From Gordonia sp. OPL2 (GTDB taxonomy: Bacteria; Actinomycetota; Actinomycetes; Mycobacteriales; Mycobacteriaceae): a stretch of 64,000 nt of DNA. The first letter of the stretch is position 1; every line of letters begins with the position of its first letter. Positions 53,341 through 62,011 of this stretch are shown here, piece after piece. A program made the translations under genes and the position numbers. Location: the NCBI RefSeq assembly GCF_003797825.1, contig NZ_RKME01000005.1, positions 186,001 through 250,000 on the forward strand, read 5' to 3'. A model generated the notes under the pieces. That model saw only the letters and a list, made by a program, of their open reading frames with translations, searched no databases and was not told where the DNA came from.

Positions 53341-55622
53341 TCAGGAGAGCGAAGCGCGGACGGCCTTCGCGGCGGTGACCATGTTGGTCAGCGACTCGAC
53401 CACCTCGTCGGTTCCGCGTGTCTTGAGTCCGCAGTCGGGATTCACCCAGAGTCGCTGCACGTCAACGGCTTCCAGTGCGGCTGACAACGACTTCTGGATC
53501 TCGTTCGCATCGGGCACCCGGGGAGAGTGGATGTCGTAGACGCCAGGGCCGACTCCGTTGGCGAAGCCCACCGCGTTCAGGTCCTCGAGGACCTCCATGC
53601 TCGAACGGGCGGCCTCGATCGACGTGACGTCGGCATCGAGGGCCGCGATCGCGCCGATCACCTCGCCGAACTCCGAATAGCAGAGGTGGGTGTGCACCTG
53701 GATGGCGTCGGAGACCCCGGAGGTGGACAGCCGGAACGCGCGCACCGCCCAGTCCAGATAGGCCTGCTTGTCGGCGTCGCGCAGCGGCAGCAGCTCCCGC
53801 AGAGCGGGCTCGTCCACCTGGATGATGCCCACACCGGCCTTCTCGAGATCCACGGTCTCGTCACGTATGGCGAGCGCGATCTGATTCGCCGAGTCGGCCA
53901 ACGGTTGATCGTTGCGGACGAAAGACCAGGCCAGGATCGTCACCGGACCCGTGAGCATTCCCTTCAACGGCTTGTCGGTCAACGACTGTGCGTAGGTGAT
54001 CCAGTCGACGGTCATCTGGTCGGGCCGGGACACGTCGCCGAACAGGATCGGTGGGCGGACGCAGCGGGTGCCGTAGGACTGGACCCATCCGTTCGTGGTC
54101 GCGAAGAATCCGTCGAGCTGCTCGGCGAAGTACTGCACCATGTCGTTGCGCTCGGGCTCCCCGTGCACCAGCACGTCGAGCCCGATCTTCTCCTGCAATG
54201 CGATGACGCTCGAGATCTCGTCGCGCATCCGCCGCTCGTACTCCGCGCGGTCGATGGCCTTCGAACGCAGTGCCGCACGGGCCTTCCGGATGGTGGTCGT
54301 CTGCGGGTACGAGCCGATCGTCGTGGTGGGCAACGGTGGCAGCCCCAGTCGCGCGGCCTGGGCGGAGCTGCGTGCCGAGGCGTCCCCACGGGTCACGTCG
54401 GCATCGGTGATCGCTGCGAGGCGCGTGCGAACGGCGGTGTCCCGCAGGCGCGGATCCGTCTCCCGTGTGGCCAGCGCGGCGCGGCTCGCATCGAACGACT
54501 GGGCCTCGCTCTCGCGCCCGTTGCGCACCGCGCGCGACAGGGTGGCGACCTCGACGAACTTGTCGGATGCGAAGGCGAGCCAGCCGCGCAGTGCCGTCTC
54601 CGGCGCGAGGCTGTAGGGGACGTGCAGGGTGGAGCACGATGTCGATACGGCGAGGTCACCGACCGACCCCAGGAGCGTGCCGAGGGTACCGAGTGCACCG
54701 TCGAGGTCGGTGCGCCAGACGTTCCGGCCGTCGACGACGCCCGCGACCACCAGTTTCGACGACAGTTCCGGTGCTGCGGCGACCGACTCGACACGACCCT
54801 CGATCAGGTCGACGGCGACGCCCTCGATCCCGGTACGGGCCAGCGCACCCAGCGCGGGGCCCGCGTCGCCGAAATACGTCGCGACCAGGATCGCGGGACG
54901 CCGCGACACACCGCTGAGGCGCGAGTACACGGAGTGAGCCAGCTCGGGCAGCCCGTCGGCGACGTCGGAGACCAGCGCGGGCTCGTCGAACTGCACCCAC
55001 TCGACACCGGCGTCGACGAGTCTGTCGAGCAAGTCGATGTAATGCGGGATGAGGTCATCGATCCTCGTGATCGGCGCCGGGGCGTCGTCGACCGCCTTGG
55101 CCAGCGCGAGGAAGGTGATCGGTCCGATGACGACCGGGCGGGCGGTGATGCCGGCGCCGTGGGCCTGCGCGATCTCGGACAGCACCTTGTCCGGTCGCAG
55201 GGTGAATTGCGTGTCTGCCGAGATCTCGGGGACGAGATAGTGATAGTTCGTGTCGAACCACTTGGTCATCTCGAGCGGGGTCACATCTGCGTTGCCCCGT
55301 GCGGCGGCGAAGTAGCGATCGAGCGGATCGCTGATCCCGGCCACCCTCGGCGGCAGCGCGTCGAGCATGACCGCGTGTCCAGCATCTGGTCGTAGTAGGA
55401 GAACGTGTTGACCGGGATCGAGTCGATCCCGGCGGTGACGAGTTCCTGCCATGACCGGCGGCGCAGGTCCGCCGCCGTGCTGTCGAGCTCGGCGGCGCTG
55501 ACCCGGCCGGCCCAGGACCCCTCGACAGCTCGCTTGAGTTCGCGGTTCGGTCCGATGCGTGCGGTCCCGAGCACAGTGGTGGTGAATCGGCGGACGTCCG
55601 CCGGTGATGTCGGTGTCGACAT
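53341..55622 (-). pseudogene. metE: Cobalamin-independent methionine synthase, frameshifted by one base
   Basis: This gene should encode a MetE of about 760 residues that methylates homocysteine using methyl-tetrahydrofolate. The first 83 residues ([13 protein letters not shown] to YYDQMLDT) read from the ATG at 55622. The rest ([11 protein letters not shown] onward) lies in another frame, meeting near 55371-55378, where GACACGCGG lacks one base. Beyond that point the protein is complete, including [27 protein letters not shown], and zinc residues in [10 protein letters not shown] and NPDCGLKTR. It may be a true mutation or a sequencing error. A cobalamin riboswitch precedes it, as for other actinobacterial metE genes. 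Confidence 0.85.
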
Positions 55623-55634
55623 GATGAGAGCACT

Positions 55635-55668
55635 CCTGCAACGTTGCGGAAGGTCCACCGCCTGCAGG
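55635..55668 (-). promoter_or_regulatory. Possible ribosome-site-sequestering hairpin of the metE leader
   Basis: On the minus strand, CCTGCA (55668-55663) can pair with TGCAGG (55640-55635), which overlaps the AGGAG ribosome site (55637-55633) before the ATG at 55622. This would be the off-state of a translational riboswitch. A competing palindrome, GCAACGTTGC, lies between them. Confidence 0.45.
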
Positions 55669-55725
55669 TGCGTTCGAACACGGCCCCATGACGACACGCG
55701 AGTTCGACCTGCGCCCATTCCACGA

Positions 55726-55937
55726 GGCGGTGAGCCACCGGACGCGGCGCGCCCGGTACACCTGGCAGGTCTTCGGGCTCGTCGGCACTCATCTGCAGCT
55801 CACACTGCTCGACGCTCCTACTGGCCGTCGCTTCCCGGACCGTTCGGTCCAGTGCTCATGACGGCGGTCGTTCCGACATACCGCTGCGGGACAGCTCCGG
55901 ATTCACACCGGATTCCCTCTCGTCGGTAGCCACCACC
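55726..55937 (-). promoter_or_regulatory. Cobalamin riboswitch controlling metE
   Basis: Read on the minus strand, GAGGGAATCCGGTGTGAATCCGG is followed by AGCTGTCCCGCAGCGGTA. After a long variable arm comes the B12 box CCTGCCAGGTGTACCG (about 55769-55754). The outer stem pairs GGTGGTG (55937-55931) with CACCGCC (55732-55726). This is the full cobalamin aptamer; with cobalamin bound, metE expression should fall. The remaining 55938-56043 up to uraH must contain the promoter, but I cannot pick out its elements. Confidence 0.92.
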
Positions 55938-56043
55938 CGTCGGGCAGGACAACCGGACTCGACGTCGCACACCGCCGTAGGGGCTCCTTGTGGCAGGGCG
56001 ACGAACCAACTGCGATCGCCACGTTACCGCAGGCTGCCGACGG

Positions 56044-56370
56044 TCAGCTCCCGCGGTAGGTGGAGTACGAGTAGGGACTCAGCAGGACCGGCACGTGATA
56101 GTGCCGATCGGGGTCGTCGACCTCGAAGCAGATGTCGATCTCGGGATAGAACCCGGCGATGTCGTTGGCGCTGAACCAATTGCCGGTGTCGAAGACGAGA
56201 TGATGGATGCCGGGGATCAGTGCAACGACGTTCACCTGGGCGATCCGTCCGTCGGCGTCGGTCACCCCGGAGGCGAGCTCGGTGCCGCTCGCGTCCTGCA
56301 GGGACACCTCGACACCGGTTGCCGGGGAACCGGTGACGGCGTCGAGGACGTGGGTGGACAGGCCGGTCAC
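56044..56370 (-). CDS. uraH: 5-Hydroxyisourate hydrolase (transthyretin-related)
   Basis: The 108-residue transthyretin-fold enzyme hydrolyses 5-hydroxyisourate to OHCU in the urate-to-allantoin route. The N-terminal LSTHVLDAVTG, a central Arg/His region (DRHYHVPVLLSP) and the C-terminal signature YSTYRGS are all present, separating it from vertebrate transthyretin. The GTG at 56370 overlaps the uraD stop (GTGA). It is last in the permease-uraD-uraH group. Confidence 0.95.
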   Translation of the reverse strand: MTGLSTHVLDAVTGSPATGVEVSLQDASGTELASGVTDADGRIAQVNVVALIPGIHHLVFDTGNWFSANDIAGFYPEIDICFEVDDPDRHYHVPVLLSPYSYSTYRGS

Positions 56371-56900
56371 GTTGCCGCCTCCTCCTCGAGATAGATGCTC
56401 GCCGGTGTCAGCATACGGATCAGTCTGCTGCGGTTGATCTTCGCCAGCTCCATCCGCATCACGCGGCGTTCGGTCTCCGGGTCGTTGTGCATCCGTTGCT
56501 TGAGTATGTCGAGCAACTCGTGCGCCGGACGGCCGTTCGCGAACACGAGATAGACGTGACCGAACCTCTCCTCGTAGGCCGCGTTGAGCTCTTTGAGCTC
56601 GGCGAGCACGGCCGTCTCCGCACCCGCCACCCCCGACTGCTCGCGCTCCGATGCCGGATTGTCCGGCCGGTCACCGATGCGCGGATGACCGGACAGTGCC
56701 TCGTCGAGGTCGGCATCGGTGAGCTCGGCGAGGATCAGGTCGGCATACTCCAGCAATCCCTCGTCGTCGGAGAACGGACGGGCCTTCGCGACTCGCAACG
56801 CCCAGATGCTGGAGCTGCAGCATTCGAACAGCTGATGGATCGCCTGGTGCTGGGACAGCTCGTTGAAGCTGGCCAGTCCCCGCCAATCGACACGACGCAT
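56367..56900 (-). CDS. uraD: OHCU decarboxylase, stand-alone
   Basis: The 177-residue enzyme decarboxylates 2-oxo-4-hydroxy-4-carboxy-5-ureidoimidazoline to S-allantoin. The catalytic His72 lies in SGHPRIGD and the catalytic Glu87 in SEREQSG, as in characterised UraD proteins; LNAAYEERFGHVYLVFA is the conserved core. The ATG at 56900 starts 10 bp after the permease stop at 56910, and the end overlaps uraH. A second, degenerate OHCU-decarboxylase domain is fused to the adjacent permease, so this is probably the active copy. Confidence 0.94.
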   Translation of the reverse strand: MRRVDWRGLASFNELSQHQAIHQLFECCSSSIWALRVAKARPFSDDEGLLEYADLILAELTDADLDEALSGHPRIGDRPDNPASEREQSGVAGAETAVLAELKELNAAYEERFGHVYLVFANGRPAHELLDILKQRMHNDPETERRVMRMELAKINRSRLIRMLTPASIYLEEEAAT

Positions 56901-56909
56901 ACACCCAGC

Positions 56910-58907
56910 CTAGGAGAGTTCGGGCTGACGGCTGAACCGGGCCGACGTGAACGGATTGGCGTCCGCCACGAGATCGTCGAACCGGTAGTTGGCGATCTTG
57001 GCGATCTCGATGAGTGCGAAGGACTTCTCGCTCGTCTCCGAGTTGTCCATCCTGGCCCACCCGCTGCGGAGTACGCGGTCGTAGCGCTCGGTCTCGCGGG
57101 CGCAGATCACCAGCGGGAACCCGAAGTGATCGCGGTAGGCCCCGGCCAGGTTGACCACGTTCTCGTGTTCGGTCTCCTCCAGATGCGACAGCCCCTTGTG
57201 GTCGACGGCGACCAGCTCGCCGGTGTCCTCGTCCTCGGCCCCGAGGTCGGGGAAGGCGCGGATGAGGTCGAGCTGTTCGGTGTCGCTGCCGGTCAGCATG
57301 GCCTCCTGGAAGGCGCTGCGCAGATCGTGGACGTCCTCGAAGGGCTTCTGGTCCCAGGCCCGATCGAGGACCCAGTCGACGTTCTGGACGACGCCGCCGA
57401 AGGTCTCGCGGAACTGCTCCTTGGTCATGGTGTTGACCTCGTCGAGCGTGATGTCGCCCCCGCCGGCGACCGCCGGACCCTTCGCACCGATGTGGAAGAA
57501 CAAGAGGTTCAACAGGATCGCGGTGATCGCGCCCATGGTGATGCCGGTGGAGAAGGGGATCTGCAAGATCAGGTTCGGCATCGCCTGGTCGACGCCGGGC
57601 AAGGCGGGGACGTCCACCTGCTCGCCGGATTTCTCGATGACCGTCGTCGGCGCCGAGGACTGCGAGAACTGGACGTACAGCGCCACGGCGAGCGAGGTCG
57701 CGGCGATGATCAGGTTGCGATGATCGGTGAAGTCCACCGAGGTGAGCGTCTGGATGCCGACGATGGCAACCGTGGCGAACATGATCAGCGCGGCACCACC
57801 GAGCACGGGCGCCGGGATCGACTCGACGACCTTCGCCAGCTTCGGCAGCACGCCGAGGATGATCATGATGACGCCCGCGCACGCGACCACCCAGCGGCTC
57901 TTCACCCCGGTCAGGCGGACGAGACCGACATTCTCCGAGAACGCCGTGTACGGGAACGAGTTGAACGAACCGCCGATGACGGTGGCCAGACCGTCGGCGC
58001 GGACCGTGGCGGCCACGTCTTCCTTCTTGATCCGCTTGCCGACGATCTCACCGGTCGCGAACACCGAGCCGGTCGACTCGACGGCGACCACGAGCAGCAC
58101 CACGATCAGGGAGACGATCGCGACGATGTCGAAGCGCGGCCATCCGAACGCGAACGGCGGGGTGAACCCGAGCCAGCTCGCCTCGCCGACGGAGGAGAAG
58201 GATGCGTCGCCGAACAACCAGGCAACGAATGTCCCGACGACGAGCCCGAGCAGGACGGCGATGGTGGCCATGAAGCCGCGGAAGAAGCGCTGCATCAACA
58301 CGATCAGGAGGATGGTGCCGAGGACGTAGAGCACCCATCGCCAGTTCGCCGAATCGTGCAGGTGGGTGGCGGGGTCGCTGACGGCGTCGCCCGCACCGAC
58401 CGGGATGAGGCAGACGCCGATGATCGTAATCAGGGTGCCGGTGACCACGGGCGGCAGGAATCGGATCAGTTTCGCGAAGAACGGTGCGATCAGGAAGGTG
58501 AAGACGCCCGCGGCGATCACGGCGCCGTAGACGGTCTGCAGACCGACCCGGCCACCGCCGTGATTGTTGGCGATCTGGATGACGGGCGCGAGAGTCGCGA
58601 AGGTGATCCCCTGCAGCAGCGGCAGTCGCACACCGATCTTCCACACCCCGACCGCCTGCAGCAGAGACGCGATGCCGCAGGTGAACAGATCGGCGGTGAT
58701 CAGCATCGTCAGCGCCTCGGAATCGAGGTCGATGGCGCGGGCGATGAGCAGCGGCACCAGCACGGCACCCGCGTAGAACGCGACCACGTGCTGTGCGCCG
58801 AGTGCGACCAGTTTGCCGGCGGGCGGCACCTCGTCGACCGGGTGGACGCGCTTGCGTCGCGCCGGGGCCGGGGCGGTCGATGCCTCGGCAATGTGCTTGT
58901 CAGCCAT
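56910..58907 (-). CDS. NCS2 purine permease fused to a degenerate OHCU-decarboxylase domain
   Basis: The 665-residue fusion has residues 1-475 as a nucleobase-cation symporter (NCS2, UacT/xanthine-uracil family): LGAQHVVAFYAGAVLVPLL at helix 1, LPLLQGITFA, VESTGSVFATGEIVG, GSFNSFPYTAFSENVGLV and about 12-14 helices. Residues about 484-660 align by pattern with OHCU decarboxylase (TKEQFRETFGGVVQNVDWV, YRDHFGFPLVICAR, IAKIANYRFDDLV). In this tail the catalytic His position is Phe552 (AFPDLG), and the SxxEQ glutamate is not found. Urate or xanthine uptake is likely. The ATG at 58907 follows GAGAGGG; an ATG at 58946 is the alternative. Confidence 0.88.
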   Translation of the reverse strand: MADKHIAEASTAPAPARRKRVHPVDEVPPAGKLVALGAQHVVAFYAGAVLVPLLIARAIDLDSEALTMLITADLFTCGIASLLQAVGVWKIGVRLPLLQGITFATLAPVIQIANNHGGGRVGLQTVYGAVIAAGVFTFLIAPFFAKLIRFLPPVVTGTLITIIGVCLIPVGAGDAVSDPATHLHDSANWRWVLYVLGTILLIVLMQRFFRGFMATIAVLLGLVVGTFVAWLFGDASFSSVGEASWLGFTPPFAFGWPRFDIVAIVSLIVVLLVVAVESTGSVFATGEIVGKRIKKEDVAATVRADGLATVIGGSFNSFPYTAFSENVGLVRLTGVKSRWVVACAGVIMIILGVLPKLAKVVESIPAPVLGGAALIMFATVAIVGIQTLTSVDFTDHRNLIIAATSLAVALYVQFSQSSAPTTVIEKSGEQVDVPALPGVDQAMPNLILQIPFSTGITMGAITAILLNLLFFHIGAKGPAVAGGGDITLDEVNTMTKEQFRETFGGVVQNVDWVLDRAWDQKPFEDVHDLRSAFQEAMLTGSDTEQLDLIRAFPDLGAEDEDTGELVAVDHKGLSHLEETEHENVVNLAGAYRDHFGFPLVICARETERYDRVLRSGWARMDNSETSEKSFALIEIAKIANYRFDDLVADANPFTSARFSRQPELS

Positions 58908-59080
58908 GTCCCTCTCGCCTTCTACGATCTCGGCCATCGGGCTCATGGCGTCGCTGCGCCCCCGGTGGCAGCTAAATAGTGGACCTCGCAACGCATTCCC
59001 GCTCGGCGGCGGATCGTATATTGCGGCAAGGTAAAAGGGACGGAACGGACGTGCGGGCCGGCGGGCGGGAGGTGATCGTG

Positions 59081-59668
59081 ATGGGCGAGGACACAGGGGA
59101 GCGAGCCCCGGTGCATCCGGGTGGTGAGGTTCTCGGGGTCGTTCTCGCGGCGGGCGCCGGGAGCCGGTTCGGAGAGCCCAAAATCGGTGCACACCAAGGT
59201 CAGTGGCAGAATCGGGCGGTGCATGCACTCGCTGCCGGGGGGTGCGGGGAGGTTCTCGTCGCGATGGGGGCCCGGGTCGTCGAACCGCCGGCCGGGTCGT
59301 CGGCGCTTCAGGTGCCGCGGTGGGCCGAGGGGCTCGGTGAGACGGTGCGCGTGGCGATCGCCGAGGGCCGTCGTAGGCCCGGGTTGTGCGCGATGGTTTT
59401 ACATGTTGTTGACACGCCGGACGTCGGTGCACAGGTGGTGGCGCGGGTCATCGCGGCGGCGGGGCCGTCGCGGGGGGCACTGGCTCGCGCCTGCTTCGGT
59501 GGGCGCCCCGGGCACCCGGTCTGTGTCGGCGCCGACCATCTGGCCTCGCTGGCCGCCACACTGACCGGCGACGTCGGGGCGGGTCCCTATCTCGCGGCAC
59601 ATCACGACGACGTGGTCGCCGTCGAATGTGGTGATCTGGCAACGGGTGTCGACATCGACCGGCGCTGA
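59081..59668 (+). CDS. MocA-like molybdopterin cytidylyltransferase
   Basis: The 195-residue nucleotidyltransferase-fold protein has the nucleotide loop LAAGAGSRFGEPK (about 21-33), a VDTPDV metal-site equivalent, GGRPGHPVC and the closing GVDIDRR tail of the MobA/MocA family. It would add CMP to the molybdenum cofactor for xanthine-dehydrogenase-type enzymes, matching the molybdenum hydroxylase operon at 34-40 kb. The ATG at 59081 is 8 bases after GGGAGG; an adjacent GTG at 59072 is too close. Its last 67 bp overlap the tetR gene on the opposite strand. Confidence 0.78.
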   Translation: MGEDTGERAPVHPGGEVLGVVLAAGAGSRFGEPKIGAHQGQWQNRAVHALAAGGCGEVLVAMGARVVEPPAGSSALQVPRWAEGLGETVRVAIAEGRRRPGLCAMVLHVVDTPDVGAQVVARVIAAAGPSRGALARACFGGRPGHPVCVGADHLASLAATLTGDVGAGPYLAAHHDDVVAVECGDLATGVDIDRR

Positions 59669-60315
59669 TCGTCCGCGGCGGCATCTTCGGCCGACGACGG
59701 CGGCGGGACGAGGAGGGCCATCACCGAGTCGAGGATGCGCTCGGGGGCCACGAGTCCACGGGTGTGTCCGACGATGCGGGGTTGCGCGGCGGGCAGAAAG
59801 GTCGCGGCGATGAGGATCTGGGCCACGGCCTGCGGATCGACCGAGCAGGCGACCACCCCGCTCGCCTGCGCCGACGAGATGTAACGCGTCAGGGCATCGA
59901 TGCCGCGCTGCGGGCCGTAGTCGTTCTCGAGCATGACCGCGAACGTCTCGTTCCGGACCGACACGTCGGCCTGCGCCGCCATCATCACATCGAGGCCCGA
60001 CTCGAGGAACTCGGCGACCCCCACGACGAAGCGATGCAGTCCCTCGCGCAGCTCGTCGGCGGTCGCCGGTGGGCCCGGTGGAACGGCGCGGAACTGCCAC
60101 AGCGGGCGCAGCGCCTCGTCGAACACAGCTTTGATCAGGCCTTTGCGGTCGCCGAAGTGATAGAAGATGCTTCCTTCGGAAATGCCCACCCGCGAAGCGA
60201 TCTCGCGGGTCGTCAGGCCGGCGATGCCACGCTCGGTCATGACGCCGAGGGTCGCCACGACGATCTCGTCGCGACCGATCTTGGGGGGTCGTCCACGGCG
60301 CACCACGAAGGCCAC
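59602..60315 (-). CDS. TetR-family repressor of the adjacent MFS pump
   Basis: The 237-residue regulator has an N-terminal helix-turn-helix (about 15-60) with GLTTREIASRVGISEGSIFYHFGDRKGLI, followed by a helical ligand domain. The last 20 residues overlap the nucleotidyltransferase gene antisense and are probably unconserved. It is divergent from the MFS gene, with two TGAGT-N4-ACTCA operators between them, so it most likely represses both itself and the pump. The GTG at 60315 is the likely start. The inducer is unknown. Confidence 0.88.
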   Translation of the reverse strand: MAFVVRRGRPPKIGRDEIVVATLGVMTERGIAGLTTREIASRVGISEGSIFYHFGDRKGLIKAVFDEALRPLWQFRAVPPGPPATADELREGLHRFVVGVAEFLESGLDVMMAAQADVSVRNETFAVMLENDYGPQRGIDALTRYISSAQASGVVACSVDPQAVAQILIAATFLPAAQPRIVGHTRGLVAPERILDSVMALLVPPPSSAEDAAADDQRRSMSTPVARSPHSTATTSS

Positions 60316-60337
60316 TCTACCTGGATGACGATATTTG

Positions 60338-60353
60338 TTGAGTAATCACTCAG
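60338..60353. promoter_or_regulatory. TetR operator, site 1
   Basis: TTGAGT-AATC-ACTCAG is a palindrome with one outer mismatch, 22 bp upstream of the tetR start. It shares spacing and half-sites with site 2; the two centres are 31 bp apart, about three DNA turns. Confidence 0.72.
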
Positions 60354-60365
60354 AATGTGTCATGT

Positions 60366-60387
60366 TTATTGAGTTCGTACTCAATAA
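60366..60387. promoter_or_regulatory. TetR operator, site 2
   Basis: TTATTGAGT (60366-60374) and ACTCAATAA (60379-60387) form a perfect 9-bp inverted repeat around TCGT. It ends just before the AGGAGG ribosome site of the MFS gene, so a bound repressor would block initiation or the promoter. Confidence 0.8.
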
Positions 60388-60397
60388 GGAGGCCGGC

Positions 60398-62011
60398 GTG
60401 GCTCGGAAGTGGTTGACCCTGACAGCCGTCTGTACCGGCGTCTTCATGCTGCTGCTCGACGTGACGATCGTGAATGTGGCACTGCCCGACATCCAGGCCG
60501 ACCTCGGGTCGTCGCTGTCCGGTCTGCAGTGGGTGATCGACGCGTATGCCCTGACCCTGGCTGCGCTGCTGCTCACCTCGGGCACGATCGCCGACATCAT
60601 CGGTCGGCGCCGGGTGTTCGCGTCCGGCATCGTCGTCTTCACCATCGGGTCGCTGGCGTGCGGGCTGGCACCGACGATCGAGACGCTTGTCGCCGCACGC
60701 GCGCTGCAGGGGGTGGGCGGCGCCATCATGTTCGCGACCTCCCTGGCGCTGCTCGCCCAGGCGTTCGCCCCGAGGGAACGAGGGGTCGCGTTCGGCGTGT
60801 TCGGTGCGGTCACCGGCGTCTCGGTCGCAGTCGGTCCGGTGCTCGGCGGCATCCTCACCAGCGGGTTGTCATGGCACTGGATCTTCTTCGTCAACATCCC
60901 CGTGGGTGTGGCGGCGCTGGTCGTCACGGCCGTCGGGGTAGACGAGTCCAAGGCGCCGGGCGTGCAGCGGATCGACTGGCTGGGATGTGTGACCTTCAGT
61001 GCCGCACTGGCTTTCCTCGTGTTCGGCCTCATCCGCAGTCACGCCGACGGATGGGGATCCATTCCGGTGGCCGGTTCACTGGTCCTGGCCGCGGTGCTCC
61101 TCGGCGCCTTCGTCGTCGTCGAACGGACCGTCGGTTCCCCGATGATCGATGCGGCTCTGCTCAGGGTCCCGACGTTCAACGGCGGGCTCATCGCGGCGTG
61201 GGCGATCTCGGCATCGATGTTCTCGGTGCTCACCTACCTGGTGATCTATCTGCAGACGATCATGGGCTACACCGCACTCGAGGCCGGCCTGCGATTCCTA
61301 CCGTTCTCTGGTGTCGTCTTCGTCGCCGCCGGGGTGGCCGGGCGGCTGTCCGATCTGGTGCCGGTCCGCTGGCTGATCGGTCCGGGCTTCGTGCTGGTGG
61401 CCGTCGGACTGTGGCTGATGCGCGGCACCGATCCGACTGGGAGTTGGACCCAACTGGTGCCGGGCTTCGTCGTCGCGGGGATCGGGACCGGGCTGATCAA
61501 CCCGCCGCTGGCATCGACCGCGGTCGGCGTCGTCGAACCGGCGCGGGCTGGGATGGCGTCGGGCATCAACTCGACGTTCCGCCAGATCGGCATCGCCACC
61601 GGTGTCGCATTGCTCGGCAGCCTGCTGGCGTCCCGGTTCGCCGACCAGGTCGGTGCGGCGCTGCAGGGTGGGCCCTTGGCGTCCCGGGCCACCGAGATCG
61701 GGACGGCGGTCGCCGACGGTGAGATCGCCCGTGTCGCAGCGACCGTACCCGCGTCACTGCGCGGCGAACTGTTCGCCGAGGCCGGCCGTGGCTACGCGAA
61801 CGCGCTGGACCTGATCCTCGGGATCTCCGCGCTCGTCGCGATCGTGGCGGCGGTGGTGACGTTCTTCCTGATCCGCAGCCGGGACTTCCACGACGACGGA
61901 GGCGGGGCTCAGGAGAGCGCGTCGTCGAGTGTCGGGGAGACCTCGAGTCCCAGTGCGCCCGTGGCGAATCGCGCCACGACGGGTACGGACTCGGAGAGTG
62001 CGCCGACATAA
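60398..62011 (+). CDS. MFS multidrug efflux pump, EmrB/QacA (DHA2) type
   Basis: This 537-residue, 14-helix exporter has LLLDVTIVNVALPDIQADL at helix 1 (motif D1), SGTIADIIGRRRVF (motif A) and the helix-5 motif VGPVLGGIL (motif C). These mark it as a drug:proton antiporter. The GTG at 60398 follows AAGGAGG at 5 bases; the open frame upstream to 60335 covers the operators and is not coding. The hydrophilic C-terminal 35 residues overlap the next gene on the opposite strand by 103 bp. Probably repressed by the divergent TetR protein. Substrate unknown. Confidence 0.92.
   Translation: MARKWLTLTAVCTGVFMLLLDVTIVNVALPDIQADLGSSLSGLQWVIDAYALTLAALLLTSGTIADIIGRRRVFASGIVVFTIGSLACGLAPTIETLVAARALQGVGGAIMFATSLALLAQAFAPRERGVAFGVFGAVTGVSVAVGPVLGGILTSGLSWHWIFFVNIPVGVAALVVTAVGVDESKAPGVQRIDWLGCVTFSAALAFLVFGLIRSHADGWGSIPVAGSLVLAAVLLGAFVVVERTVGSPMIDAALLRVPTFNGGLIAAWAISASMFSVLTYLVIYLQTIMGYTALEAGLRFLPFSGVVFVAAGVAGRLSDLVPVRWLIGPGFVLVAVGLWLMRGTDPTGSWTQLVPGFVVAGIGTGLINPPLASTAVGVVEPARAGMASGINSTFRQIGIATGVALLGSLLASRFADQVGAALQGGPLASRATEIGTAVADGEIARVAATVPASLRGELFAEAGRGYANALDLILGISALVAIVAAVVTFFLIRSRDFHDDGGGAQESASSSVGETSSPSAPVANRATTGTDSESAPT

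Noticed and set aside
53341..55788. Reading metE as one 815-residue protein from an upstream start
   Set aside because: The first 130 or so residues of that frame match nothing and run through the riboswitch, while the real MetE N-terminus is plainly in the other frame.
56487..58979. An 830-codon plus-strand frame across the permease and uraD
   Set aside because: Extremely Asp/Arg/His-rich, the expected antisense of a Val/Ala/Leu-rich membrane protein; no start context.
60335..60397. N-terminal extension of the MFS pump
   Set aside because: The extra codons cover the two operators; AAGGAGG places the start at 60398.
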